Below are positions 1-12,042 of a stretch of DNA of 64,000 nucleotides, in pieces. Location: contig CM061228.1 in assembly GCA_030844895.1 (NCBI GenBank), forward strand, positions 140,480,444 through 140,544,443, read 5' to 3'. The stretch's first letter is position 1. Every line of letters begins with the position of its first letter. Source of the DNA: Ambrosia x helenae (taxonomy: Eukaryota; Streptophyta; Magnoliopsida; Asterales; Asteraceae). The notes beneath the pieces were generated by a model, which saw only the letters and a program-made list of their open reading frames with translations, had not been told where the DNA came from and searched no databases. The position numbers were made by a program, and so were the translations under genes.

Positions 1-146
1 CAGAGAAGAACAAACTGAGTTTCTCCCTATCCATACATACATACATAAATAGACTCAAATTAAACCCTAATTCCAATATTATTAATCGTTCAAGAAATCG
101 TAATCATAATGATAGAATGAACAAAGAACTTATACAAAAATAATAC

Positions 147-180
147 CGTGGATCGATTGAAGCTCCAACCTGTTCGTCAT
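147..180 (-). other. possible first coding exon of a divergent gene running off the left edge
   Basis: On the minus strand an ATG at 180 opens 11 codons ending at a GT donor (145-146). A CAG acceptor-like site lies just upstream, near 212, which would put an intron in the 5' UTR. The rest of the gene would lie left of the window. I do not recognise the 11 residues. The case rests only on the ATG, the splice-like sites and the head-to-head position relative to the CCCH gene. Chance is a real alternative. Confidence 0.2.
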
Positions 181-745
181 GACGCTGCTATGGCCGCAGA
201 CGGCTGGATCTGAAATCAGTAACATTGAAATGAGTTATATTCATCTTCATGTAAGGGTAAGAGAGAGAGGAGAGAACCCTCTCTACGTTTTTTTTACTGT
301 CATTAAATACTCTGTATTATTGTTATTATAGAAATTAGAAAGGACAAAGGCCAAGGCCATAGATTGACAACTGTGTAATAAATGAGAATTGCATCCTCCA
401 AAAGTCAACATATTAATTAATTATAATGATTTTTGATTTAAAAAAAAAGAAAATTTTATTAATTCTCTCATTGTGCCATGATGAATGAGAATTAATTGCT
501 AGGGGGCTAAATGAATGCCATGTGTCAAAAATTGCTCCTAAATATTATATGTATAGATAGATATAGATATAGATAGATAATTAAGATAGATAATTAAGCT
601 GAAAACCTAAATTAAGAGGTAACAAATTGATTTGGGGGAAACCAGTTATAATAAATTCAGAGAACGCTTCATCAGCATAATTCCCTCCCTCAAGTCTCAA
701 CTACCGCACACAGATATCATCACTTTAGTCGCAATCATTCATTCA
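181..745. other. upstream region of the CCCH gene
   Basis: AT-rich DNA before the first ATG of the CCCH zinc-finger gene. It contains GATA-type short repeats at about 555-590. It should hold the promoter and 5' UTR of that gene, and possibly of a divergent gene, but I could not single out a convincing TATA box or transcription start. Confidence 0.4.
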
Positions 746-1760
746 ATGCCTACGCCGGTCAAAGATCAGTCTCCAACGGCATCGGACTCCGAAGAAGAAT
801 ACGAGTACGAGGAGGTTGAAGTAGAAGAAGAGATTGAAGTTGAAGAAGAAGTCTCCGATGATGACGACGACGACGAAGAAGAAGAACAAAAAGAAGACGC
901 ATCGCGGTCAACGGAAGACCGAGACGATGTAAATAGTGAGTATTTTCCTTATTATGTTATATGTTTGTTTAATTAGTTGTTTGAGCTATGGAATTAGGTG
1001 CTAATTTGATATGTGTACAATGACTGTTACTTATTGTGTGTTATTTTTATGTGATCGCCTCTGTGTTATTTTGATTACGGTATTCTAGGGCTTTATAACA
1101 TGCTAATTGATTATTTTGATCGCCTCTGTGTTATTTTTCTTCTGCAGTTCCGACGGAGGCTGCGCCGGTTGAAGATCGGTCGCCAAGCGTGTCGGACTCT
1201 GAAGAATACGAGTACGAGGAAACAGAAGTAGAAGAAGAGATGGAAGTTGAAGAGGAAGTCACCGATGACGATGACGAGGAAGAAGAATGTGAAGAAGTGG
1301 AAGAAGACTTAAAGGAAGAAGTAGAGGAACGAAAAGAAGAACAAGAAGAAAAAGGGAGCGGAGAAGATGTATCGGTGTCAATCGAAGACCGAGACAACGT
1401 AAAGAGTGAGCATCTTCCCTATTTTGTTATCTTTTTATTTAATTATTCGTTTGAGCTATGGGATTGTGTACTAATTCAAATTGTGAACAATGCTAGTAGA
1501 AGAACAAAAAGAACAACAACAAGAAGAAAAAGGGAGCAGAGAAGATGTATCGATGTCAATTGAAGACCGAGACGATGTAAAGAGTGAGCATCTTCCCTAT
1601 TCTGTCATCTTTCTAGTTAATTATCCGTTTGAGCTATGGAATTGCGTACGAATTTAAATTGTGAACAATGCCTGTTACTTAGTGTCGTTTTTATGTGATT
1701 ATCTCTGTGTTATCCTTTTTATGGCATTCTAGGGTTTTATTACATGCTAGTTGATTATGC
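746..1760 (+). repeat. three tandem copies of an acidic exon plus its following intron
   Basis: Exons 1, 2 and 3 of the CCCH gene end in the same coding motif (EDRDDVK or close) and the same donor (GTGAGT/GTGAGC). The introns after them are also alike: each has the GTTTGAGCTATGG word, and introns 1 and 3 share a GCATTCTAGGG-like word. Exon 3 is shortened to 87 bp at its 5' side. The repeated exons are bounded by phase-1 introns, so copies can be gained or lost without breaking the frame. Confidence 0.85.
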
Positions 1761-4700
1761 ATTGTGTTCATTTAGGTTTTTATCTTTAGTCTACATGCAT
1801 GCTCATGTTTTTTTATGACTTAGTGCATGTGTACTTATAAGTTTGTCTTGGAACGTCAAATAGTCATCTTTTAAATCTGAAAGACTGAAAATGCTGCAAA
1901 CTAGAAAGTTATGAAGAAAGTGTTAGTGATTATGTCAGTTCTGTAACAAGTTTATAAGATTTGATTTAGTTACATACTTACATGATACATACAGTATTTT
2001 TGATGTACCAGACTTGACATTAAGAGAATTAAGTGTAGCTCCTTTATTTTTGGACATTTGCAATAATTGAATCTTATAAAAAGATATTTCTGTTACGTTT
2101 ATGTTCAGTTGATCTTATATCATGTCCTCTGTGTATTATTAATTATACAACATCTAAGCTCCGATTTAGACGTGCATATACTCCCCATTTAAGAAACAAT
2201 GACAAAGTAAAGTTAGATCAGATAATTGGGATTTGGGAAGGGTTCTTTTCAAGGAGGTGTGTAAAAGAATTAAAGAAATGAATATCAATTATGTGAATGC
2301 CTACAAATAGGAATCAAACCTGCAACAATGAATCTAATTTTTTTTAATGCTCAATGTATAAATCAGAAGGAATTAAAAGAAATAAGAAACATATGATGCT
2401 CTATAAATGTGATTGCACTTTTCATATGAAGTAATGACTTAAGTGGGTCTTGGCTTTATAGTGAGTTATCTTAACCAAAACAACCCAACATACGAAGGTT
2501 GACTCTTAAATAATAAATAGCTATGCACAACTATTAGAAGATCTAACAAAACTTGACTTGGCCAAAACTAAAGCAACCAACAGCACAAATATATTCTAAG
2601 GTTAGAGGGGGGAAGCCAACACATCAAAATGAATGAGAACATGTAACTAAGCTTTTTGAAATTGTATCATTATTTGGCATCACTAAGTAATGACCATTTT
2701 ATTGAAAAAGCTAAAAGATAGTTAATAAACTCAGAAAACCTAACATCATTGAAAGCTTGGATTACATCCCTATGTATATCAAAAGTTTCCAAATAAAATC
2801 TAAGTTATCCTTTTAATGTTGGGTGGTATCACGACTATCAGAAACGAGAAGAAACTGAAACACAGCAGCAACAGGTTGCTGTTGTCAGACCGGCAGGGGA
2901 CAAGGGCTGCTGGTGGCGATAATCAGTAGGCGGCAGCAGGTCTTGCGGCGGGTTGGTTAGGTCAACATACCCCGGCACAAACTAACACAATTGTAATAAA
3001 CACTTTAAAAGCGTACTGAGGCGCACATCTTTGGCTAGTAGAGATGCGATTCATGTTTTTAAATTTAGGTTTTACCAATTTTTGATGATGAACAACGGAT
3101 CTTGCTTATTTTTTGTGAATTGATATTATTTTTAAACTTTCAGTGTTCATTCGATGCTTATAATTGCTAATTCTATTTGGTTTTGACTTTTTGCTACATT
3201 TTTTGACCGATATTGTTTTTCCCCATTTTTGTGTCATTGTATATGTTTTATTTTACTATTATTGTACTTTTCTTGCTCGGCTTGGCGCCTTGCTCTTACG
3301 CGATATACGAACCCTTGGCGCCCTCTGGGCGCCTTGTGACTTTGACTACCTAGATACTCTCTTTGCTTCCAAAGCCTTTGTTGAACCCATGAGGTAAAGG
3401 AGATTTTCCATCATGAAAAGAACTCCACAGTGTCAAATTAGGAGCATTACCTAGGATACCATTGTAGGAGGAAAAATATTGAATTAGGTTGACAAAACAT
3501 CATAATTTGTTCATAAAGTGCCAAAAGAACCAGCTTAGCTTGTTGGAGATGAAGTTGAAGTATATTGTTGGAGAAGTATGCGCGAGTTACCATTGAGGAA
3601 TTTGTAGGATGAGAAGGCTTGCTATGATTTAATACCAACAAGAACTCTTGCATCCCAATTAACAGGTGGACTAAAAATTCTAAGTTCAACTTCTTCGGCT
3701 AACATGAAGGACTTACCGAGCTTTCCTGCTGCATTATGGGGCATCGGCTACCGAAATTGGTCAATTTGATTAATTTCAGTAGGCTTCATACGAGCTTTCC
3801 TGCCTCACTGCGGGGCATGTGCTACCTAAATGGGTTAAGCATGTGCTACCTAAATGGGTTAACTTGACTCATTTGAGTAGGCTTCATTGATGTATTTTCA
3901 CCCTGCAGTACTCAGAATTTGGACTTTGGTTGCTTTCTCCTTTCATTCCAATTGTAATGTTCCAAGTTCGTTCAATCAATCAATCTTACCTAGTATAATC
4001 CCACCCATAGTTATAAAAGCTATTCGTAGGGTCCGGGGAGGGTAAGATGTAGGCAGTAGGCACACCTTACCTTTATCCCAAGGGATAGAGAGGCTGTTTC
4101 CGGTGAGACTCCCGGCTCCAAAGACAACCTAGATAGGAGAGTTAGGAAACATAGGGTCTGGGGAGGGTAAGATGTAGGCAGTAGGCACACCTTACCTTTA
4201 TCCCAAGGGATAGAGAGGCTGTTTCCGGCGAGACTCCCGGCTCCAAAGACAATCCAGATAGGAGAGTTAGGAAACATATACCAACACACAACTAGGTAAA
4301 TAATATACACATAAATATGATAAAAAGAATACATATAAAATAAATAACGCATCATATTCACGCATAGTTAGGTGATAACTTACACAAGTTCCCACCCAAA
4401 AAAAAAGGATCTGTGCTACTACAACAAGACACCAACACAATATAACACCCCTTACAAGTCCTTAACTTTAATCCTACGTCTTCACGAACTCCTATCATCA
4501 ACCATGTCCTTGGAGAGGTGCAAGTCTAGCAAATCCTTTTTAATTCGCTCATCCCATGTAAGTTTTGGCCTGCTTTACTTCTTCTCCCCTTAACAGTGAG
4601 ACTTTCTATTGTTCTAACTGTTGTTGTCACATGTCTCCTCTTTACATGCCCAAACCATCCGAGTCTCCCCTCCCTTATCTTATTCGATATAATAGCTACC

Positions 4701-7700
4701 GCTAACCTATCCCTAAAAACCTTATAGTATATCTTATCCAACCTAGTGTGCCCACACATCCACCTCAACATCCTCATCTCCGTTATCTCCAGCTTACGTG
4801 CATATATCATCTTAATGGCCCAACACTCTGTTCCGTATAACATAGACGGTCTGATCGGAACCCTACAAAATTTTCCCTTTAATTTAGTCGGGGACCTCAT
4901 CACACAACCCCTACGACAGCTCTTTACCTACACCATCCAACCTGAACGCGGTGGGCTACGTCACTATCTATTTCCCCATCCCTTTATACAAAAGAACCTA
5001 AATACTTAAATTTAGTCACCTCTGGAACTATTTGCCCCTCAATGGTAATTCACTAATTTGAGTGTCCTCTTCCTAGCCTGCGCCACTGAAATCACAGTAA
5101 AGGTACTCGGTTTTTGATCGACTAATCCTTAAAACTTTGCCTTCTAAAGCTACTCACCGCTCTTCTAGCCTCGCATTTAGGCTTTGTGTACTCTCCGCAA
5201 CTAACATAATATCATCCGCAAAAAGCAAGCACCACGGGACTGCCTCTTGGATCGACTTAGACAACTCATCTAGGACAACCGTAAACAGAACAGGACTTAA
5301 CGCACACCCTTGATGAAGTCCTACCTCAACAGGGAAGAAATTAGTTTCTCCTACTAGTGTACAAACACTAGTTTTAGTCCTAACATACATATCTCTAATT
5401 ATATCTATGTACTTTCCAGGAACTCCTCTATTCTCCAAACTATCCCAAATCAATCCACGTGGCACACTATCATATGCCTTTTCAAGGTAGATGAACTCCA
5501 TATATAGATCTCGCTTCTTCTCTCTATACTTTTCCATCAATCTCCTTAGAATGTGTATTGCTTCCATAATCGACCATCCTGGCATGAAAGACTTGGTTTA
5601 CTGTAACATGGGTTTCTTTTCTAAATGGCCTAGTAGCTTAATCCCTCTATAGTTCCCACAATATTGGGCATTCCTTTGTTCTTATATATAGGTACTACAA
5701 TACTGCTCCTCCATTGCTCTGGCATGCTTCTGGATTTGAATATAAGATTAAACAAAGTAGTTAACCATTGAACTCCATCATCTCCCAAACACCTCCACAC
5801 TTCAATTGTAATGTTCCAAGTTATGCAGGACAAATTGAGCATTGAAATAAATTAATAGTTATTTATTCTCATGTGCTCAACTACTTAGAAATCTTCCTTC
5901 TTTTTTGGAGTGACCAATGGCAACAAAGCTTGAATTGGTGCAAGGATTTGGCTTCAAGGGAAGTGATGGTTTGGCGGACTAAACCCCGTACACTATATGT
6001 GAATTGATTTAATGTATAACCATGGCATATTTTATAAGACAAACACATTTTATTATATTCATAATCAGTACGCAAGAAGGGCGCATACATAGTAGTCGAA
6101 AGCGCAAGGCGTACTCAAGGAGTAAAGGGTTAACCTTGGGGTTCAGTGCAAGGCGCTCAAAAAGCTTAAGTTTATTTTAGTTTTAGGCGAGACGTATAGT
6201 ATAAAAATACGTTTTTAGGGGTTTTAAACATGTTGTAGGTTTCTTTAGGGTTAGTTTCGGTTGTTTCAGGTTGATTGTAGGCTTGTTTAGGGTGGTATAA
6301 TTGTTTTAGATAGACCTGTTCAGACGTTTTTTTGGCTGGAATTTGGAATTTCGTCGGAACTTGGCCTCAAGAAATGTGCCTGAGGGCCTGCAAGTGGGGC
6401 TTTTGAAGCGAAGCAAGAAGATTGCGCTGGGCTTGAAAAGTGGGCCTAGGCGTCCGCCTAGGTGAGCTTTAACAACAGAGGGTGCATAGAGGAAGTTTTT
6501 TGCTTTGACATGTATGAGCTCACTAAAGACCATCCATGTTCATATGCTTATATCTTTATGCATTTAGTGCGTTGTTTTGATTGGCGTGATTAAACAATGT
6601 GTGTATCTACCGGTATCTCAAGGTCTTGCACAAAGTTGAATTAGATGAAGTACATGCGGTGCAGCTTTTGACAATGTTATGAAAGCACGTGGGGACGTGA
6701 AGACTTTTAGAAATTGGGAAACACGTCCTGTGCTGTTTGAGATGTGAAGTAGACAAGTGCGAATATAGTCACGATATGATTAAAATTGTTGCCGGTGAGA
6801 TGTTTGGCAAATTTCAACACTCGCATTGATATTGAAGTGTGAACTTAATAGGATGGTAACTGAATCTGTTTAGGTTGGAGGCTTGGAGCATATGGTTGGA
6901 TGCAATTTATGTCATGGGCTTCACTTTGTAATTACTATTTTTGTGTGCATGTCTTAGGCATGATCTTTTATGATGTTTCCGCTTAACATACTACTGGGGG
7001 AATTCTTAATCGTACATTGTAATTAGGAAACAGTAGGATTGTTGTTAGGGATCATGAACTTGGAATCTGATTGCTGATATTCGATATACTATGGACCCTT
7101 GCAGGGAAAGAAAAAATCATGTCTGATGATGAGAAAGCTTCTCAATGTGATGGTGGAATCATGACTGCCATCACCACTAATCCCATCAATGGATCCAGTA
7201 AACCAGTCACCGTTGGAGATTCGGTTGATGAATCTGACAAAGTTCCACATTCTGAGGAGCAAACTGCACAGATGGACAGAAAGGATGTGACTGATGCACA
7301 TCTAAAAGAACCTGTTGACGAATCTGACAAAGTTCCACCTTCTGAGGAGCAAACTGCACAGATGGACAGAAAGGATGTGACTGATGCACATCTAAAAGAA
7401 CCTGTTGACGAATCTGACAAAGTTCCACCTTCTGAGGAGCAAACTGCACAGATGGACAGAAAGGATGTGACTGATGCACATCTAAAGGAACCCAGGTGCG
7501 CTCGTGTTTTGGTACTAGAAATCTTGAGTATCAGTTAACGGACATGTTGACTTTTTAGGGGTTTTAGCTCGTCTAGAATCAGGTACTAACATCTTGTAGG
7601 TTTTCTCAGATTGGATGTTGATGTTACCCTGATAAGACCTCAAAGTTTGTCACCTGCAGTGGAAGTTAATGAAGGAAACAAACGCCCAGCTCTTGTTTGT

Positions 7701-9082
7701 GATTTCTTTGCAAAAGGTTGGTGCATTAAGGGGACTTCTTGTAAGTTTCGTCATATAAAAGACTCGCCTATAAATGTTGTTGACCAACAAACCGAGCCTC
7801 AGAAAAATAAACCTCAGGATGAAGGTAATTGATATTTTCTTTTGAAAAAAGTCTTAAGACATCTGTGGCTTCCTTTCGAAAAATATATTTACAAGGCCTT
7901 GTTGCCATACCAGGTGTAAAAGAAAGCACAGGAAGATCTGATGATCTGGCAACTTCTACAACTGCACCAACTCTCATAGCTTCTTCTGCTGAATGTAAGC
8001 CTGGGCCACAGAAAGATAATCCTAATACTGTAACAAATTTCTCCTGTTAATAAATCTATAGGTAACCCGTTCATGGGTCCAAACACCCATAGAAGCAGTT
8101 GGGCTTCTTTTGCACCAAAAGTCCAAGAATTCAGCGGTAAAGGATACCACCTTGGGCTTCATAATCACGGTTATAACTCAAGTTATCATGGTACGGTGTG
8201 GCCCAGGACTTCAACTTTTCTAAGTTCAAAAGTTTTTATTAATGATTGGGAGCTATCAAAACCTTTTAGGTCAAGATTTCTTATTTCTCAAGGAATATCT
8301 ACTCCAGATATCCAGTATGATCCAATTCGTGATAGTATTGAGCAACCAGACAAAAATGGTTATAAGCTATCCAAAGTATCATCTTCCAGTCGTGTGCCAT
8401 CAATTTCTGGCACACATTCCCCTTTACAAGAGAAATTAAAAACAGATTTTGGATCTGATAGACTCTCTATTGGCAGTCATGTAAATGGCAATGATGATGA
8501 CATTGATATGGATGTGGATAGCAATGAAATTGCTGACACCAAACAGGAGAATACAAAAAGTGAAAGTAAAGGTAAAGGTAAAGGTAAAAGACATATTGGA
8601 GATGTAATACAAGCAAGTGAAGTACATGCTAGTGGCCACTCTTCTCTTCGACAAAACGATGATGGGCTGGCAAAAGAAGTTAATAATTATAAATTAGATT
8701 TTGATGCAGAAGGGGATATGCATAGGGAATCTAAATCCCTTAGACATTTTCGTGCTGCTTTGATAGAATTTGTGAAGGAACTAGTGAGACCATCTTGGCG
8801 TGATGGTAAATTGAGCAAAGATGCCCACAAACTTATTGTTAAAAAGGCTGTTGATAAGGTTCTCACTAGTCTACCACCAGAGCAGGTTCCGGATATCAAA
8901 GAATCTATTGACGCATATCTCACCTCCTCACAACCAAAACTTATGAAGCTTGTTGAGGTGCGTTTTTCTCACTGTGTATTCGGGAACCCTAGCGTATATA
9001 AAAGTATGTGATAGTAGTCACATTATTGACAGTTAGGTACCTTTTATTGCAGGGTTACATTGAAAAGTATGGAAAATTGTGA
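746..9082 (+). CDS. FES1: CCCH zinc-finger protein, FRIGIDA-ESSENTIAL 1 type
   Basis: Eight exons join in frame to 715 residues: 746-935, 1148-1405, 1497-1583, 7105-7495, 7610-7824, 7914-7994, 8062-8957, 9053-9082 (TGA). All introns are GT-AG and the phases agree. The N-terminus is very acidic (Glu/Asp runs, about residues 15-175). A tandem 30-residue repeat follows at about 218-307. A single CCCH finger uses C339, C347, C353 and H357 (spacing 7-5-3). The last ~80 residues (from about 634, ending YIEKYGKL) match my recollection of the conserved C-terminal domain of FES1 and related plant CCCH proteins. Arabidopsis FES1 acts with FRIGIDA to keep FLC transcribed; that role is inferred here from family only. 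The third intron is 5.5 kb and holds an RTE LINE. The ATG at 746 is the first in an open frame. Joining the acidic exons to the finger exons is my inference, supported by matching phase (1) across the long intron. A C3H38/C3H55-type paralog is the main alternative. Confidence 0.75.
4027..4276. repeat. 125-bp tandem duplication in the LINE 3' UTR
   Basis: Two adjacent copies (4027-4151 and 4152-4276) of the RTE 3'-UTR sequence, which contains GGGGAGGGTAAGATGTAGGC and a CCTTTATCCCAAGGGATAGA-type near-palindrome. They are nearly identical. The same 3'-end family occurs at 12043-12149 and 49752-49888 in the other orientation. Confidence 0.85.
4526..4903 (-). pseudogene. RTE LINE C-terminal region fragment
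   Basis: The minus frame reads YGTECWAIK, RMLRWMCGHTRLDKI and RLGWFGHVKRR, the conserved C-terminal region of plant RTE-type LINE proteins. It is separated from the RT core at 5154-5585 by frameshifted sequence. It is decayed and belongs to the same insertion. Confidence 0.85.
5154..5585 (-). pseudogene. RTE LINE reverse transcriptase fragment
   Basis: A 143-residue open stretch with the RTE reverse transcriptase core: a DLEKAYDSVPR-like motif A (here YLEKAYDSVPR, so the first Asp is lost to Tyr), GLHQGCALSPVLF (motif B) and LLFADDIML (motif C). Loss of the motif A aspartate and the frameshifts on both sides (the fingers are at 5630-5800 in another frame) make it inactive. It is part of the element at 3969-5802. 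Confidence 0.9.
7224..7493 (+). repeat. in-frame 3 x 90-bp tandem repeat in the CCCH gene
   Basis: Three consecutive 90-bp units start at 7224, 7314 and 7404. Each encodes 30 residues beginning VDESDKVP and ending DAHLKEP. The last two are almost identical; the first differs slightly (His for Pro). The length is a multiple of three, so the frame is preserved. Confidence 0.95.
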
Positions 9083-9657
9083 CATCCTTGTAACGGGACA
9101 AGAATCATCCTACTTGTTAGGTGTCATGAGTTTGTTTCTATAGGAATCTCATTTGTTTTCTGTCTTAAGGTGAAAATGATGGTTTAAAAAATTCAAATGT
9201 GGTTTATGTGTATTTGTTGCGGTAAACTTGAATTTGGCCCTATTAAGGTGTCTTGGTGATATTACTTTTACTAATTTAAATGTATTTGGAATGTGGATCC
9301 CTAATAGATGCCATAAGAGTGTTATTTTGTATCAACAAAAATTAAAGGGATTAAATATGTAGAATAGTTTCTTCTAAGTAGGTAGTTTATGTTGGGAGTG
9401 ATATATGTTTCTATTGATTATTAAAGCGGGTGGAGTTTATGTCAAGACTTAATGTCTTGTGGACTGCCGTTTTTGACTCAAATATACAAAGAAGGATGAA
9501 TTTGATCATTGTCTTCAAATTCCTTTTGAAGTATTGGAGAAGTTTTGAACCATGAAGTTTCTTACCAAGTGTTATGAGAAACCAAGTTCTGCCTTGTGTG
9601 CATCCAGGTAATTATATTTGTAGATAGTTAATATTTGATTACTTGGAGCTATCTTGA
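9083..9657. other. intergenic, no gene seen
   Basis: Sequence downstream of the CCCH gene stop, presumably 3' UTR followed by intergenic DNA. No reading frame, RNA gene or repeat was recognised. Confidence 0.5.
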
Positions 9658-10790
9658 TGTTGAGTGGGTTGGTTAGAGGGAACAACCAATCTTAATCTAT
9701 TTTTGGCCAAAAGGTGGCAGCCGACCCTAATCCACTATCTATCAAAAGGGTTGCTAACCCTAATCTATTTCGGCCAAGGTTTTTCTTTGACCTAAGAAAT
9801 CTGATTAGGGCAACCCTGATTTTGTTAGCCTATAAGTATAATCTTTATGTAGTTGTAGTTTTTATTACCTCCAAAGTATTAAAGTTGACTCGCTAGTTGT
9901 AGTCATGGATGTTAGACCAAACTACGTAAATCTTGTGTCCCTTTGTTTATGATCTGCTAGTGAGAGATAAGAGTTCCTCTTCTTAACAAATTTGTGATGT
10001 CCTCTAAACTGTCGCACATCATTAGTAGATTGCCACCGCCACATATGAGTGGTTATTGATGTTGTGTTACACCATAGACTAAATTCCAGCACTCGATTAG
10101 CATCAGCAACACAACAACCAACATTGTTTTATATTGATTGACAACAATTTACAAAACGATTCAGCGGCTAGGTTCTTGCATAGGAAGTTAAGTCTGGTTT
10201 TGGACAATTGTGATACTAACCTAACAAGTGGTATCCGAGCTTAGGCTTAGTTCGGATTAATAAAAAAATCATGGCAAAAGATTGGAAAATCATGATTGAC
10301 AACTTTGACAGGCACGGATTGAGAGTTGATGATCGACAAACTTGGGGATCACACTATTATTGATGAAGAGTGTGGCCAACGACATTGTCAACGAAAAGAC
10401 CACATCCGGACGATTAAAGGCCTTAACCACTGACTACCAAAAGACGTCCGTCTCAAGTAAAGTATTCCTAATTTGACATTTATTGATGAAGAGTGTGGCC
10501 ACCGACATTGTCAACGAAAAGACCACATCCGGACGATTAAAGGCCTTAACCACTGACTACCAAAAGACGTCTGTCTCAAGTAAAGTATTCCTAATTTGAC
10601 ATTTAGTCAATACCAGAATGAATGAAGTCACTATTCGGGTGAAAGAAGGTGCTTCGGTTGACGTTCACATCGAGTTTATTTTAGTCGTATCTTGTTTAGT
10701 GTCGGTTGATATTGAATTTGATGATGAGATTCAAGCACCTTTTCTTTTAATTTCTTGAAAGTCGGACTAGAATAGTTGTAATAGTTAGGG
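9658..10790 (+). mobile_element. remnant of an LTR retrotransposon (LTR plus primer-binding site)
   Basis: A TGTTG...CTAACA stretch (about 9658-10225) is followed after three bases by TGGTATCCGAGC (10229-10240). That resembles the usual initiator-Met tRNA primer-binding site of plant LTR elements, TGGTATCAGAGC, with one change. An ATG at 10271 opens a short gag-like start that soon stops. Internally a 123-bp unit is duplicated in tandem (10358-10480, 10481-10603). I see no polymerase region and no second LTR, so this is a truncated remnant. The left boundary is uncertain. Confidence 0.5.
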
Positions 10791-10794
10791 TCTG

Positions 10795-11470
10795 TTTGGT
10801 ATGGGGTAATGGAATTGATCATTACCATTCTATGTCTTGTTTGGTTGCCATGTAAGAATGAAATAAATCATTACTTTGTGTTGTTTGGTAGGCATGAAAG
10901 ACGAAGGAATAAAATTAGTGGTGGATGGTGGTTAGTGGCGGTGATGGTGGGTGGAATGGTTGGTGGAGGCGGCAGGTGTGTGGGGGCGGAGACGGTGATG
11001 GGTGGTGGTGGGTGGTTGGCAATGGTTGGTGGGGGCAAAGATAGTGATGGGTGGCGACGGTAGGTAGCGACGACGGTGATGAGTGGCAGCGGAGTTAGGT
11101 AGCGGCGGTGGTGGATGGCGGCGACAGTGTTGGTGGGTTGTAGCAACCACGATGGGTGGTGGTTTTGACAGTGGTGGGCGACGGAGGCGGCAATGAGTGG
11201 GTGGGTGCCAGTGGTGGGTGTGGCGGCAGCGGTGGTGGGTATTGACAATGATTGTGGTGGCGGTGGTGGTGGGTGGTGACGATGGTGGTGGGTTGTGGTG
11301 GTGTTGATGAAATGTGTGAGAGAATGGAATGGGAAAAAAACAAGGGGTCGGGGTGGATGGAATGATTTTAAGAGAATTGAATGCCTTGTGTAATGGGTGA
11401 TTCGATCCATTGACCAACTAAAACCCTATTTTTCATTCCCTCTTAATGGTCCATTTCACTCTGCCTCTCA
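10795..11470. repeat. GGT/GTG-rich minisatellite inside a probable transposon remnant
   Basis: From about 10916 to 11310 the + strand is strongly G-skewed, built of GGTGGTGG, GGCGGC and ATGGTGGG words. This makes long spurious frames on both strands. The left side begins TAGGGTCTGTTTGGTATG, a word typical of plant MITE or hAT ends. I found no matching opposite end, so the class is open. Confidence 0.6.
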
Positions 11471-12042
11471 TTCAAGTATGATACTAACGGATTCGAATCG
11501 CATTGTTGTCACCGTCATACTACGTCTCACATAGGGTTGCTAGCCACTGCTGTTCCGCTGAAACCCATTGTTGATCGACTCCAAAAAGCACCCGAAAAAA
11601 CCACTGCCAATGTTTCTTAGATTAGATGACACCACCACTAAAATCTCACATCAACCTTCCCTCTCATGTCCCTACTGACGTTAGATTGCCCTACCATTAC
11701 ACGCCACGGCCTTGTTGTCGCTGCGCCCCTAATGTCCATGCCACCGAATTGTCCTTTTCCACCATCCCAATCAAGTGAATCCCCATGAATTTTTTTTCAA
11801 TTTAACCCATGCATACTCATGTTGTGATAAGTTATGTACCAATGACATCGACTCGCTATAATCAATCCAATAATATTTCACTTCTAATATCATCTCCGTG
11901 CACTGCCGGTTTTATGCCACGTTGCAACCCTGTGAGAGGCTGGTTCCCCTTATCGGAAAACGTCTCAAAACCGTGGCTCTGGTACTACTTGTTAAACTAA
12001 CATGTATACAATTACAAGCTATATACTGCTTTGGAGTCGAGG
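11471..12042. other. intergenic, no gene seen
   Basis: No convincing coding sequence or RNA gene. The AGAGGCTGGTTCCCC word near 11935 could be the 5' part of the SINE/LINE-derived sequence that continues at 12043, but this is weak. Confidence 0.4.

Larger units (their letters stand above)
3969..5802 (-). mobile_element. 5'-truncated RTE-clade LINE
   Basis: The element lies on the minus strand. A perfect 20-bp target duplication, starting CAATTGTAATG, flanks it at 3949-3968 and 5803-5822. The 3' end (left side) carries a TTGATTGATTGA-type tail typical of plant RTE elements. Fragments of reverse transcriptase, including FADD, and of the RTE C-terminal region can be read in several frames separated by frameshifts. 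The 5' end is cut just upstream of the RT fingers (EVWRCLG). It sits antisense within intron 3 of the CCCH gene. Confidence 0.9.
1584..7104 (+). other. intron 3 of the CCCH gene, with repeats
   Basis: A 5.5-kb intron. 1761-2990 shows nothing recognisable. 3020-3380 holds GCG-rich words (GGCGCC) resembling the MITE at 12150. 3700-3890 has short direct repeats of a GAGCTTTCCTGC-type unit. 3949-5822 is an RTE LINE with its target duplication. 6083-6500 again has GCGCAAGGCG-type words, and a related sequence starting TAGTAGTCGAA occurs near 32388. 6530-7100 shows nothing recognisable. Confidence 0.6.

Noticed and set aside
1131..1397. Serine-rich minus-strand frame
   Set aside because: Complement of the Glu-rich exon 2 (GAA/GAG read as TTC/CTC-type codons on the other strand).
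3164..3397. 77-codon hydrophobic frame in intron 3 of the CCCH gene
   Set aside because: Low complexity, includes GGCGCC repeat words and has no family match.
7089..7479. Three antisense frames opposite the CCCH gene
   Set aside because: They mirror the 90-bp coding repeat on the other strand; shadows.
10809..11417. Several long overlapping frames rich in Pro/His/Thr (minus) or Gly/Val (plus)
   Set aside because: They come from the GGT/GTG minisatellite, overlap in several frames and have no domain.
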